DNA from: Pseudomonadota bacterium
Lineage (GTDB): Bacteria > Pseudomonadota > Gammaproteobacteria > Burkholderiales > Burkholderiaceae
DNA length: 31,995 nucleotides
Direction: 5' to 3'
NCBI GenBank assembly: GCA_963205525.1
Contig: CAUJJP010000181.1
Span: 1-31,995 of the forward strand
A program made the translations under genes and the position numbers. Position 1 is the stretch's first letter, and each line of letters starts with the position of its first letter. Below, in pieces: positions 8,189 to 16,265 of this stretch. A model generated the notes under the pieces. It saw only the letters and a list, made by a program, of their open reading frames with translations. It made no database searches and was not told the origin of the DNA.

Positions 8189-9244
8189 ATGTCCGAACTC
8201 CAAGCCCTGGTCGACGCCGCACAGGCCGACTTTGCCGCCGCTGCCAGCGCCGCCGCGCTGGAGGATGCCAAAGCGCGCTACCTCGGCCGCGCCGGCCGCG
8301 TGACCGAGCAGCTCAAGGCGCTGGCCACCCTGGCAGCGGACGAGAAGAAGGCGCGTGGCGCCGAGATCAACCAGGCCAAGCAGCGTATCGAGGCCTTGCT
8401 GGGCGAACGTCGCGATGCGCTGGCCGCCGCCGATCTGGAGCGCCAGCTGCAGGCCGAGGCGCTGGACGTCACGCTGCCCGGCCGCACGCGCGGAACCGGT
8501 GGCCTGCACCCGGTGAGCCGCACCATCGAACGCATCGAGGCCATCTTCGGCTCGATGGGTTTCGACGTCGCCGACGGCCCCGAGATCGAGACCGACTGGT
8601 TCAATTTCACGGCCCTGAACAGCCCGGAGAACCACCCCGCGCGCTCGATGCAGGACACCTTCTACGTCGACCTGAAGGACGCCGAGGGCCGGCCGCTGAA
8701 CCTGCGCACCCACACCAGCCCGATGCAGGTGCGCTATGCGCGCGCCCATGTGGCGCGTCACGCGGCGGCGCTGGCGCGCGGTGAAACCATCCCCGAAATC
8801 CGCGTCATCGCCCCCGGCCGCACCTACCGGGTCGACAGCGACGCCACCCACTCGCCCATGTTCCACCAGTGCGAGGGGCTGTGGATAGGCGAGAACGTCA
8901 GCTTCAAGGACTTGAAGGCGGTGTTCTCCGACTTCCTGCGCCAGTTCTTCGAGACCGACGAACTGACGGTGCGCTTCCGGCCCTCGTTCTTCCCCTTCAC
9001 CGAGCCCTCGGCCGAGATCGATCTGGCGTTTGCCGACGGGCCCTTGAAAGGCCAGTGGCTGGAGGTGGCCGGCTCCGGCCAGGTGCATCCGAACGTGGTG
9101 CGCAACTTCGGCCTCGACCCCGAGCGCTACATCGGTTTCGCCTTCGGCATGGGGCCGGACCGGCTGACCATGCTGCGCTACGGTGTGAGCGACCTTCGTC
9201 TGTTCTTCGAAAACGACCTGCGTTTCCTGTCCCAGTTCAAGTAA
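8189..9244 (+). CDS. pheS: Phenylalanyl-tRNA synthetase alpha subunit
   Basis: A 351-residue class II synthetase alpha chain that forms the alpha2-beta2 enzyme with PheT and holds the catalytic site. The N-terminal coiled coil (about residues 1-90) binds tRNA. Core signatures are [54 protein letters not shown] (motif 2), and [22 protein letters not shown] (motif 3). The ATG at 8189 gives the normal N-terminus; the ribosome binding site is poor. pheT follows after 11 nt, so the subunits are co-translated. Confidence 0.99.
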   Translation: MSELQALVDAAQADFAAAASAAALEDAKARYLGRAGRVTEQLKALATLAADEKKARGAEINQAKQRIEALLGERRDALAAADLERQLQAEALDVTLPGRTRGTGGLHPVSRTIERIEAIFGSMGFDVADGPEIETDWFNFTALNSPENHPARSMQDTFYVDLKDAEGRPLNLRTHTSPMQVRYARAHVARHAAALARGETIPEIRVIAPGRTYRVDSDATHSPMFHQCEGLWIGENVSFKDLKAVFSDFLRQFFETDELTVRFRPSFFPFTEPSAEIDLAFADGPLKGQWLEVAGSGQVHPNVVRNFGLDPERYIGFAFGMGPDRLTMLRYGVSDLRLFFENDLRFLSQFK

Positions 9245-9255
9245 AGCCGAGCGCG

Positions 9256-11673
9256 ATGCAATTCCCCGAATCCTGGTTGCGCGAGTTCTGCAACCCCCCG
9301 CTGGACAGCGCCGGCCTGGCCGAGCTGCTCACCATGGCCGGCCTCGAGGTCGAGCACACGCGGCCGGTGGCGCCGCCGTTCAGCGGCGTCGTGGTGGCCG
9401 AGATCCTGGATGCCCAGCCGCACCCGCAGGCCGATCGCCTGCGCGTGTGCCGGGTCGGCATCGGCGGTGGCGAGCCGCTGCAGATCGTCTGCGGGGCGCC
9501 GAATGCGCGCGCCGGCATCAAGGTGCCGCTGGCCACTGTCGGCGCGGTGCTGCCGCCGGCCCAGGGCGCGCCGGACGGCAAGCCTTTCACCATCGCGGTC
9601 GGCAAGCTGCGCGGCGTGGAGAGCTTCGGCATGCTGTGCTCGGCGCGTGAGCTGCACCTGTCGGAAGACCATGGCGGCCTGCTCGAGCTGGCTGCCGACG
9701 CACCGCTGGGGGCGGACCTGCGCCAGCACCTGAAGCTGGACGACACCCTCTTCACCCTCAAGCTCACGCCCAACCTGGCGCATGCGCTGTCGGTCTACGG
9801 CATCGCGCGCGAGGTCTCGGCGCTCACCGGTGCGCCGCTCGTGACGCCGGAGATCGCCCCCGTGGCGCCGACCCACGACGCCAGGCTGCCGGTGCGCGTG
9901 CTGGCGCCCGACCTGTGCGGGCGCTTCTCCGGCCGCGTCGTGCGCGGCGTCGACACGCAGGCGAAGACGCCGGTCTGGATGGTCGAGCGGCTGGCGCGCT
10001 GCGGACAGCGCAGCATCTCGGCACTGGTCGACATCTCCAACTACGTGATGTTCGAGTTCGGCCGGCCTTCGCACATCTTCGACCTCGACAAGATAGACCG
10101 CGAGCTGGTGGTGCGCTGGGGCATCGCCGGCGAGCAGCTGGAGTTGCTCAACGGCAGCACGGTGGAGGTCGACGCCACGGTGGGCGTGATCGCCGACCCC
10201 GCCGGTGTCGAGTCGCTGGCCGGCATCATGGGCGGCGAGCACACCGCGGTGTCGGATGCCACGCGCAACGTCTACGTCGAGGCCGCGTTCTGGTGGCCGG
10301 ATGCGGTGGCGGGACGTTCGCGCCGCTACGGCTTCGCCACCGACGCCGGACACCGTTTCGAGCGTGGCGTCGATCCGGCGCTGACGGTGGCCCACGTCGA
10401 GCGCATCACGGCGCTCATCCAGCAGATCTGCGGTGGCGAGCCCGGACCGATCGACGACCAGATCCTGCGCTTGCCGCCGGCCACGCCGGTGACGCTGCGG
10501 GTGGCGCGCGCCTCGCAGGTGATCGGCATGCCGCTCACCCAGGCGCAGTGCGCGGGCGTCTTCCGCGGCCTGGGACTGGCGTTCGAGGAAGGGCGCGGCA
10601 GCATCACCGTCACCCCGCCGTCGTGGCGCTTCGACCTGCGGATCGAGGAAGACCTGATCGAGGAGGTGGTGCGCATCGTCGGCTACGACAAGCTGCCTCG
10701 CAGTGCGCCGCTGGCGCCGGTGAGCGCGCGCCGCCAGCCCGAGCAGCGGCGCAGCGTGCATGCCGTCAAGCACGCCCTGGCGGCGCTGGACTACCAGGAA
10801 GCGATCAGCTTCAGCTTCGTGCAGGCGCGCTGGGAGCACGAACTGGCCGGCAACCCGGACCCGATCCGCGTCCTCAATCCGATCGCCGCCCCGCTGGCGG
10901 TGATGCGGTCCAGCCTGATCGGCAGCCTGATCGACGTGCTGCGCCACAACCTGGCCCACCGCGCCACCCGGGTCCGGGTGTTCGAGACCGGCCGTGTGTT
11001 CCGCCGCGACGCGAGTGCGATCGACGGCGAGATCGCGGTCGCCGGCATCGACCAGCCGCGCCGCATCGCAGCCCTGGCCTGGGGTCCGGCGCAGGCGCTG
11101 CAATGGTCGGCCAAGGAGCGCACGGTCGACTTCTACGACATCAAGGGCGACCTGCAGGCGCTGCTCGCGCCGCGCCGGCCGCGCTTCGTTGCCGACGTGC
11201 ATCCGGCGCTGCACCCGGGCCGCTGCGCGCGGGTGGAGATCGACGGCTGCGCGGTCGGCTTCGTCGGCGAACTGCATCCGCGCTGGCGTCAGGCCTATGA
11301 GCTGCCTTCGGCACCGGTGCTGTTCGAGCTCGAGCTGGACGCCGTGCTGGCGCGCCCCTTGCCGGCGCCGCAGCTCCTGCCGCGCCAGCCCGGTGCGGTG
11401 CGCGACGTCGCACTGGTGGTCGCCGAGGCGGTCGCGCACGACGCCTTGATCGCCACCCTGGCCGATGATCCACTGGTGCAGCGCGTGACCCTGTTCGACA
11501 TCTACCGGCCGACGCAGCCCGGCGCCGGTCTGGCGGCCGGCGAACGCAGCCTGGCGCTGCGGCTGGAGCTGCTGGATCCGGCGGCGACGCTGACCGACGA
11601 GCGCATCGACACCGTGGTGGCGGCGGCACTGGCGCGCGCCCGGCAGGCACATGGGGCCAGGCTGCGGGCCTGA
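9256..11673 (+). CDS. pheT: Phenylalanyl-tRNA synthetase beta subunit
   Basis: An 805-residue beta subunit that binds tRNA-Phe and carries the editing site. It starts at the ATG giving MQFPESWLREFCNPPL, the family N-terminus; the open frame extends back into pheS but that part is a shadow. The tRNA-binding (EMAP/OB) domain lies around residues 39-150, with HPQADRLRVCRV and IVCGAPNARAG. The B3/B4 editing domain (LVDISNYVMFEFGRPSHIFD, SLAGIMGGEHTAV), the B5 domain, the inactive core and the C-terminal FDX-anticodon-binding domain (LPRQPGAVRDVALVV) follow. ihfA begins 12 nt later. Confidence 0.99.
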   Translation: MQFPESWLREFCNPPLDSAGLAELLTMAGLEVEHTRPVAPPFSGVVVAEILDAQPHPQADRLRVCRVGIGGGEPLQIVCGAPNARAGIKVPLATVGAVLPPAQGAPDGKPFTIAVGKLRGVESFGMLCSARELHLSEDHGGLLELAADAPLGADLRQHLKLDDTLFTLKLTPNLAHALSVYGIAREVSALTGAPLVTPEIAPVAPTHDARLPVRVLAPDLCGRFSGRVVRGVDTQAKTPVWMVERLARCGQRSISALVDISNYVMFEFGRPSHIFDLDKIDRELVVRWGIAGEQLELLNGSTVEVDATVGVIADPAGVESLAGIMGGEHTAVSDATRNVYVEAAFWWPDAVAGRSRRYGFATDAGHRFERGVDPALTVAHVERITALIQQICGGEPGPIDDQILRLPPATPVTLRVARASQVIGMPLTQAQCAGVFRGLGLAFEEGRGSITVTPPSWRFDLRIEEDLIEEVVRIVGYDKLPRSAPLAPVSARRQPEQRRSVHAVKHALAALDYQEAISFSFVQARWEHELAGNPDPIRVLNPIAAPLAVMRSSLIGSLIDVLRHNLAHRATRVRVFETGRVFRRDASAIDGEIAVAGIDQPRRIAALAWGPAQALQWSAKERTVDFYDIKGDLQALLAPRRPRFVADVHPALHPGRCARVEIDGCAVGFVGELHPRWRQAYELPSAPVLFELELDAVLARPLPAPQLLPRQPGAVRDVALVVAEAVAHDALIATLADDPLVQRVTLFDIYRPTQPGAGLAAGERSLALRLELLDPAATLTDERIDTVVAAALARARQAHGARLRA

Positions 11674-11685
11674 GGAGGGATGGTG

Positions 11686-12057
11686 ATGAGTGAGCACGAC
11701 GAACACGCGGCCGGCGCGCGCCCGGTCATCCTGCCTTCGCTGGAGACGCCCACGCTCACCAAGGCCGACCTGGCGGAGCTGCTGTTCGACCGCCTGGGCC
11801 TGAACAAGCGCGAATCCAAGGACATGGTCGAGGCCTTCTTCGACATCGTCCACAGCGCCCTGGTCACGGGCGACGACGTCAAGCTCTCGGGCTTCGGCAA
11901 CTTCAACATCCGGCGCAAGGCACCGCGCCCGGGGCGCAACCCGCGCACCGGCGAGGCGATTCCCATCAAGGCCAGGCAGGTCGTTACCTTCCACGCCAGT
12001 CACAAGCTGAAGTCACTCGTGCAGGGCGACACAGTGGCCGCAGACGACTTCGAGTAA
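11686..12057 (+). CDS. ihfA: Integration host factor subunit alpha
   Basis: A 123-residue DNA-bending protein of the HU/IHF family that pairs with IHF beta and bends DNA at specific sites. The core is [30 protein letters not shown], followed by [26 protein letters not shown], which contains the beta-arm and the intercalating Pro. I chose ATG 11686, 6 nt after GAGGAGGG (11672-11679); ATG 11680 and GTG 11683 overlap or touch that site. The N-terminus is about 20 residues longer than the 99-residue enteric protein (acidic and Ala-rich), as in many Burkholderiales. The position right after pheT is conserved. Confidence 0.97.
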   Translation: MSEHDEHAAGARPVILPSLETPTLTKADLAELLFDRLGLNKRESKDMVEAFFDIVHSALVTGDDVKLSGFGNFNIRRKAPRPGRNPRTGEAIPIKARQVVTFHASHKLKSLVQGDTVAADDFE

Positions 12058-12091
12058 AGTCTGGAAGATCGCCTCGATCCCATTGATTTGA

Positions 12092-12508
12092 ATGGAGAAT
12101 CCGCTCCCGCCGATTCCCGCCAAGCGCTACTTCACGATCGGTGAGGTGAGCGAGCTCTGCGGCGTCAAGCCCTATGTGCTGCGTTACTGGGAGCAGGAGT
12201 TCACGCAACTCAAGCCCATGAAGCGCCGCGGCAACCGGCGCTACTACCAGCACCACGAGGTGCTGCTGGTGCGACGCATCCGCGAACTGCTGTACGACCA
12301 CGGCTTCACCATCAGCGGCGCGCGCAACCGGCTGACCGACCTCGGTGCACTGGCGCCGACCGCCGAGGACGCGAGCGAGATTGCAGACGCAGCGCGCGCT
12401 GCGCAGGAAGCCCTGCCGCCGATTGCAGCAGCCGCTGTCGCGCACGCGCTCGACGCACGCCAGCTGCGAGCCGAACTCGAAGCCATCCAGGCCTTGCTGC
12501 GGGTCTGA
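12092..12508 (+). CDS. MerR family transcriptional regulator
   Basis: A 138-residue protein with a MerR-type winged helix at residues 11-80: KRYFTIGEVSELCGVKPYVLRYWEQEF, then RRGNRRYYQHHEVLLVRRIRELL. The C-terminal half is Ala-rich and helical, with no cysteines placed for metal binding, so a metal sensor is unlikely. A MerR-like gene directly after ihfA is common in beta- and gammaproteobacteria, and its target is generally unknown. The gap to ihfA is 34 nt, so it is probably in the same transcript. The ribosome binding site is weak. Confidence 0.93.
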   Translation: MENPLPPIPAKRYFTIGEVSELCGVKPYVLRYWEQEFTQLKPMKRRGNRRYYQHHEVLLVRRIRELLYDHGFTISGARNRLTDLGALAPTAEDASEIADAARAAQEALPPIAAAAVAHALDARQLRAELEAIQALLRV

Positions 12509-12567
12509 TTGCGAAGGCCTTCTTCGGGAGGCGGGCGTGATCGCGGGAGGGAGCCGCGCGCTCAGGC

Positions 12568-12573
12568 TATACT
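12568..12573 (+). promoter_or_regulatory. -10 box of the tRNA-Pro promoter
   Basis: TATACT lies 11 nt before the tRNA and is followed by GCGCGC, the GC-rich discriminator typical of stable-RNA promoters. No good -35 hexamer is visible at the expected distance. Confidence 0.6.
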
Positions 12574-12583
12574 GCGCGCTTCA

Positions 12584-12661
<78 letters not shown>

Positions 12662-12668
12662 ATGAAAT

Positions 12669-12702
12669 CAACGGGTTAGCTCCGCAAGGAGCTAGCCCGT
12701 TG
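12669..12702 (+). terminator. 15-bp hairpin with GCAA tetraloop after tRNA-Pro
   Basis: The arms 12669-12683 and 12688-12702 pair over 15 positions (one T-G wobble) around a GCAA tetraloop, starting 8 nt after the tRNA. Placement suggests a tRNA terminator or processing structure. A proper T-tract is missing (TTGTCACG follows), so this is not a textbook intrinsic terminator. Confidence 0.7.
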
Positions 12703-13138
12703 TCACGTCTGGCGAGGACGCCACCGTCTGGTTGCCGTTCAGATGCCGTTCGCCGCTGGCTTTCGGGGTGCTTCCCCCGGCCCAATCCCGGCCTCACCGT
12801 GGGCATAACCCGGTCCCCACGCACGAGCGCTCAATCGCGCTGCGAACGACCCGCGATACTGCGCGCTTGGGAGTGGCTGTGCCCGGGGCCGCAGCCGTTG
12901 TGTTGTGTCCACGTTTGCGCTGGGTGTGCTTTGTCATCGGCGGCGCTGGCGTTCATGGCGTTGACCCGGCAGCCCGCGCCGGCTCTGTGCAGGCCAGCGG
13001 TCGCGCACGTCCTCGTGCTATCGCCATCGGTTGCGTCCTGGTGTATCCGACCGCTGGCCTGTGGTCGTAGACCGGGTCGGTTGTCCTCGGGCGCGGCAAG
13101 CGGAGTACGTGTCCAATCATCAAGAAGATCAGGGTGAG
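12703..13138. other. Gene-poor stretch between tRNA-Pro and the borosin-like precursor
   Basis: No convincing gene is present. The open frames crossing it (the longest from 12613 and 12732) have Arg/Pro/Ser-rich translations, no recognisable domain, and one begins inside the tRNA. The stretch presumably contains the promoter of the following operon; TTGTCC at 13081 with TACGTG at 13106 is at best a weak candidate. It may be degenerate insertion material next to the tRNA. Confidence 0.5.
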
Positions 13139-13357
13139 ATGGCGAAGCTGCTTGATCTGATGCGAAAGCTCGGCAGCGATGCCGCGTTGAACAGCGAGTA
13201 CGAGAGAAGCCCGGACGCGGTGATCGGCCGCTGGGGACTGTCTGCCGATGAACGCTGCGCCCTGCTGGCGAAGGACTACGACGCGATCAAGCGCCTCACC
13301 GGTCTGGAAGACGGGCAGTTCGCCACCAACCACACCGTGCGCGCCTACGACCAGTAG
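13139..13357 (+). CDS. Putative split-borosin precursor peptide (LigA-like fold)
   Basis: A 72-residue protein, MAKLLDLMRKLGSD... ending in FATNHTVRAYDQ. Residues about 4-55 (LMRKLGSDAALNSEYERSPDA, then VIGRWGLSADERCALLAKD, then AIKRLTG) have the helical pattern of the LigA-subunit-like domain. Bacterial split borosin precursors use this domain to dock on their backbone N-methyltransferase. The last 12-17 residues lie outside that domain and are the candidate core peptide. AGGGTGAG (13131-13138) precedes the ATG. The gene ends 33 nt before a protein with a borosin-type methyltransferase domain, which is the main reason for this call. The alternative is an orphan LigA-like domain without RiPP function. 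The family fold is seen by eye, not by search; methylation is inferred. Confidence 0.72.
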   Translation: MAKLLDLMRKLGSDAALNSEYERSPDAVIGRWGLSADERCALLAKDYDAIKRLTGLEDGQFATNHTVRAYDQ

Positions 13358-13390
13358 GCGAGTGGGCGGCCCGGGGCATCGAGCGCCGAC

Positions 13391-15886
13391 ATGTGCCGTT
13401 CCTGGCTCATCGCGCTGCTGTGGCTGGCTGGCATGCCGGTACTTGCCAGCGAGGCGCTGGAGCCGCAGGTTGCAGAGATCGAGCGGCTCGGTGTGGCGGC
13501 GCAGCGGCGCGAGGTCGAGGCCAAGATCCACGCACTGTCCCCCCAAACCGAGGCGCTGAGCCGGGAACAAAGGCAGCGCGTGGAGTACGTGCGCCTGCGC
13601 ATGGTGGGGCTGTCGGGCAACGAGATCGGCGCGGTCGCTGGCTTCAAGGTGCTGCTGCAGGAGGACCTCCCAGCGGCGCTGCGCATGCGTGCCTACGGCA
13701 CCGCCATCAGCCTCGCGGCGAATGTCGAGGAGTGGTCGCGGGCGTTCGGCTGGCTCGACGAGGCGCTGGCTCATCTGGACGAGGCACCGCAAGAGTCGGC
13801 GCGGCTGCTCGGCGTCGCAAGCTACGTGCACACCCTGGTCGGAGAGATCGGCAAGGCACGCGAGTTCGCGCTGCGCGAACTGGCCCTGGTCGAGAAGGGC
13901 GACGACGAACGTGCCCGCTGCATCGCCCTGAGCGACATCGCGATGGCCGAGGATCACGCGCGCAAGTTCGGCGAAGCCGAGCGTTGGCGCCGGCGCCAGA
14001 TCGAATCCTGCAACCGTGCGGGCGACATCATCTTCACCGCCAACGGCAAGTACGGGGTCGGGAAGATGCTGGCCGCGCAGGGGCACCACGAGGAGGCGCT
14101 GGGCTGGGCCGGGCAGGCGCTGGCGGATTTCGAGAAGGCCGGTTTCTCCGCAGGCGAGTGGAGCGCGCGGCTGGTGCTGGCCGGCAGCCTGATCGAGACA
14201 GACCGCGACCTCGATCGCGCCGGCCGGCTGCTGGGCGATGCCCTGCGCTACTACCGCCGACAAGAGGCCGATCTCGCGATCGCAGAAACCCAAGTGCTCC
14301 TGGCACGACTGGCCGAGAAGCGGGGCGATCTCCCTGGCGCACTGGCGCACCAAAGGCAGGCAGCCGCAGCGACGGCGTCTGCCGAGAGCGATGCGCGCGA
14401 GCGGCGGCTGGCCTATCTGCAAGTGCAGTTCGACACCCGCCTGAAGGAGCAGCAGATCGCGCTGCTGGAAGCGGAAAAGGAACTGGCCGCGCTACAGGTC
14501 ACGGCGACGCAGCGCCGCCAGTGGCTGATGTGGGTAGGCATGGGCGGGCTGCTGCTGACGGCGCTCCTCCTGTCGCTCCTGCTGCGGCGTTCGATCCGCG
14601 AGCGCCGACGCTACCGCTGGCAGTCCGAGCACGATGGCCTGACCCGCCTCTACAACTATCAGCAGGTGCGCAGGCTGGGCGAGGCCGCGTTCGCGCGGGC
14701 ACGCAGGCGAGGGTGGCCGTTCACCGCCATCGTCGCCGACGTCGACCGGTTCAAGGATGTGAACGACCATCACGGACATGCCGCCGGGGATGAGGCGCTG
14801 CGCTCGCTGGGGGCGTGGATCGCCGAGGTCGTCGGCGACCGCGGCATTGCCGGGCGCAGTGGCGGCGACGAGTTCACCATCCTGATCGAGGACGGCGCAG
14901 AGCAGGCCGAGGCGCTGCTGCAAGGGCTGCGCGAACGGATCGCGCCGATCCAGGTGTTCGGCAAGACGGTGCAGTTCAGCATCAGCTCCGGCGTGTGCGA
15001 GGCTGACGAGCAAGCGAGCACGCTGGAGCAACTGCTGCACGAGGCCGACCGGGCGCTGTACCGTGCCAAGCACGGCGGACGCAACCGCGTGGTACGAGCC
15101 GGCGGCGAGGCGCCAGGCTCGGATGGGCAGGCGCGCCTGGTCGTGGTGGGCAGCGGGATCGAGTTCGGCCGCCACGCCAGCGAGCGCTGCCTGTCAGAGA
15201 TCCGTGCGGCCGAGGTCGTGTTCTGCCTGGTGGATCCCTTCGCGCTGGCGATGATCCAGGGCTTGCGGCCAGACGCGATCAACCTGGGCCAGCACTATGC
15301 GCCCGGCAAAGACAGGCGCGAGACCTACCGCGAGATCGATGCCCGCATCATGGCCGAGCTGCGGGCCGGCAAGCACGTGTGCGCCGTCTTCTACGGTCAT
15401 CCGGGCGTGTTCGCCGACGTGCCCCACGCGGTGGTGCGCAAGGCGCGCGCCGAAGGGATCCCGGCGCGCATGGAGCCCGGGATCTCGGCCGAGGCCTGCC
15501 TCTACGCGAACCTCGGGCTGGACCCCGGCCGGCGCGGTGTGCAGTCGATGGAGGCGACCCATTTCCTGGTCTACGACCGCCAGCTCGACAGCGCCGGTCT
15601 GGTGCTGCTGTGGCAGGTGGCGCTGGCCGGCGACCTGACGTGCACACGGCTTCACGCCGAGCGCGAGGGCCTGCAGGCATTGGTGGACAGGCTGCTGCTC
15701 TGGTATCCGCCCGAGCACCAGGTGATCCTGTACGAAGCGGCGCGGCTGCCGATCCAGCCCCCGCGCATCGAGCACCTGGCCTTGCGCGACCTGCCCGAGG
15801 CCAGCTATGCCGAGTACACGACGCTGGTGATCCCGCCGCTGGGCGAGCTCGAGGAAGAGGTAGCGCTCGAGCCCGGAGGAGATTGA
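13391..15886 (+). CDS. TPR-like sensor / GGDEF / borosin-type alpha-N-methyltransferase fusion
   Basis: An 831-residue protein with an unusual domain order. Residues 1-20 are a signal peptide (cleavage after VLA), 21-375 a helical TPR-like periplasmic region, 378-400 a membrane helix. Next come a coiled linker and a GGDEF diguanylate cyclase with DVDRFKDVNDHHGH and an intact SGGDEF (491-495); the RxxD inhibitory site is absent (GDRG). Residues about 581-831 are a tetrapyrrole-methylase-fold domain with VVVGSGI and VCAVFYGHPGVF. Y636, R642, Y646 and Y668 have the exact spacing of Y66, R72, Y76 and Y98 of OphMA, the fungal borosin enzyme. GISAEACLYANLGLDPG follows. The protein would place the methyltransferase in the cytoplasm behind a periplasmic sensor. 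The adjacent precursor is its likely substrate. The ribosome binding site is weak, so coupling with the precursor gene is possible. Confidence 0.9.
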   Translation: MCRSWLIALLWLAGMPVLASEALEPQVAEIERLGVAAQRREVEAKIHALSPQTEALSREQRQRVEYVRLRMVGLSGNEIGAVAGFKVLLQEDLPAALRMRAYGTAISLAANVEEWSRAFGWLDEALAHLDEAPQESARLLGVASYVHTLVGEIGKAREFALRELALVEKGDDERARCIALSDIAMAEDHARKFGEAERWRRRQIESCNRAGDIIFTANGKYGVGKMLAAQGHHEEALGWAGQALADFEKAGFSAGEWSARLVLAGSLIETDRDLDRAGRLLGDALRYYRRQEADLAIAETQVLLARLAEKRGDLPGALAHQRQAAAATASAESDARERRLAYLQVQFDTRLKEQQIALLEAEKELAALQVTATQRRQWLMWVGMGGLLLTALLLSLLLRRSIRERRRYRWQSEHDGLTRLYNYQQVRRLGEAAFARARRRGWPFTAIVADVDRFKDVNDHHGHAAGDEALRSLGAWIAEVVGDRGIAGRSGGDEFTILIEDGAEQAEALLQGLRERIAPIQVFGKTVQFSISSGVCEADEQASTLEQLLHEADRALYRAKHGGRNRVVRAGGEAPGSDGQARLVVVGSGIEFGRHASERCLSEIRAAEVVFCLVDPFALAMIQGLRPDAINLGQHYAPGKDRRETYREIDARIMAELRAGKHVCAVFYGHPGVFADVPHAVVRKARAEGIPARMEPGISAEACLYANLGLDPGRRGVQSMEATHFLVYDRQLDSAGLVLLWQVALAGDLTCTRLHAEREGLQALVDRLLLWYPPEHQVILYEAARLPIQPPRIEHLALRDLPEASYAEYTTLVIPPLGELEEEVALEPGGD

Positions 15887-15904
15887 ACCTAGATCCGGCA
15901 GTTG
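15887..15904 (+). repeat. Left terminal inverted repeat of the MITE-like element
   Basis: This 18-bp sequence is the perfect reverse complement of 16104-16121. It starts at the base after the stop codon of the methyltransferase fusion. Confidence 0.9.
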
Positions 15905-16103
15905 GACGCGCCCGAGCGGGCTGCGCTGCGGTGCGCTGGCAAGGCGCGACGACGCGGCGGGCTGTAGCCCGCGAGGAGGAGCAACACCGCCAGCGCGCCG
16001 CAGCGTGGCTCGATCGGGTGCGTAGCGGGTTCACCCATGAGGTGGTCGGCGTCGACGCCACAAGTGCTTGAAAACACTGGGGAATCCTGCCCAGAAGAGC
16101 GGT

Positions 16104-16121
16104 CAACTGCCGGATCTAGGT
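16104..16121 (-). repeat. Right terminal inverted repeat of the MITE-like element
   Basis: This is the perfect inverted copy of 15887-15904. Downstream of it up to 16213, the minus strand has a short frame (about 16208 down to 16122, LYTIDSDRKAVGC...) that could be a gene remnant cut by the insertion. It is too short to call. Confidence 0.9.
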
Positions 16122-16213
16122 GGAATCTCAGGTCCATGTCCTGCATGTCCTGCTGCTGCAGCCCTTCGCAGCCGACGGCCTTGCGATCGCTGTCGATGGT
16201 GTACAGCACAAAT

Positions 16214-16247
16214 CTGTTGTTGCATACAGTACTGGATATGAATACAG
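16214..16247 (+). promoter_or_regulatory. Two adjacent LexA (SOS) boxes
   Basis: CTGTTGTTGCATACAG (16214-16229) fits CTGT-N8-ACAG exactly. CTGGATATGAATACAG (16232-16247), within TACTGGATATGAATACAGTT, matches 16 of 20 positions of the LexA consensus TACTGTATATATATACAGTA. The boxes are 2 bp apart and end 5 bp before a strong ribosome binding site, so they should repress whatever is transcribed from here until DNA damage. The AT-rich stretch stands out in this GC-rich sequence. Confidence 0.85.
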
Positions 16248-16265
16248 TTGCGAAAGGAGGTTGCC

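Larger units (their letters stand above)
15887..16121. mobile_element. 235-bp MITE-like element with 18-bp terminal inverted repeats
   Basis: ACCTAGATCCGGCAGTTG at 15887-15904 is repeated as its perfect reverse complement at 16104-16121. The 199 bp between contain no gene but do contain a hairpin (GCGGGCT-GT-AGCCCGC). This is the build of a non-autonomous miniature transposon or the fused ends of a decayed insertion sequence. The left end directly touches the TGA of the methyltransferase fusion (15884-15886). No clear target duplication flanks it. I cannot assign an IS family by eye. Confidence 0.75.

Noticed and set aside
9178..12003. A 941-codon open frame on the minus strand
   Set aside because: It is a shadow of pheT and ihfA, whose protein sequences are unmistakable.
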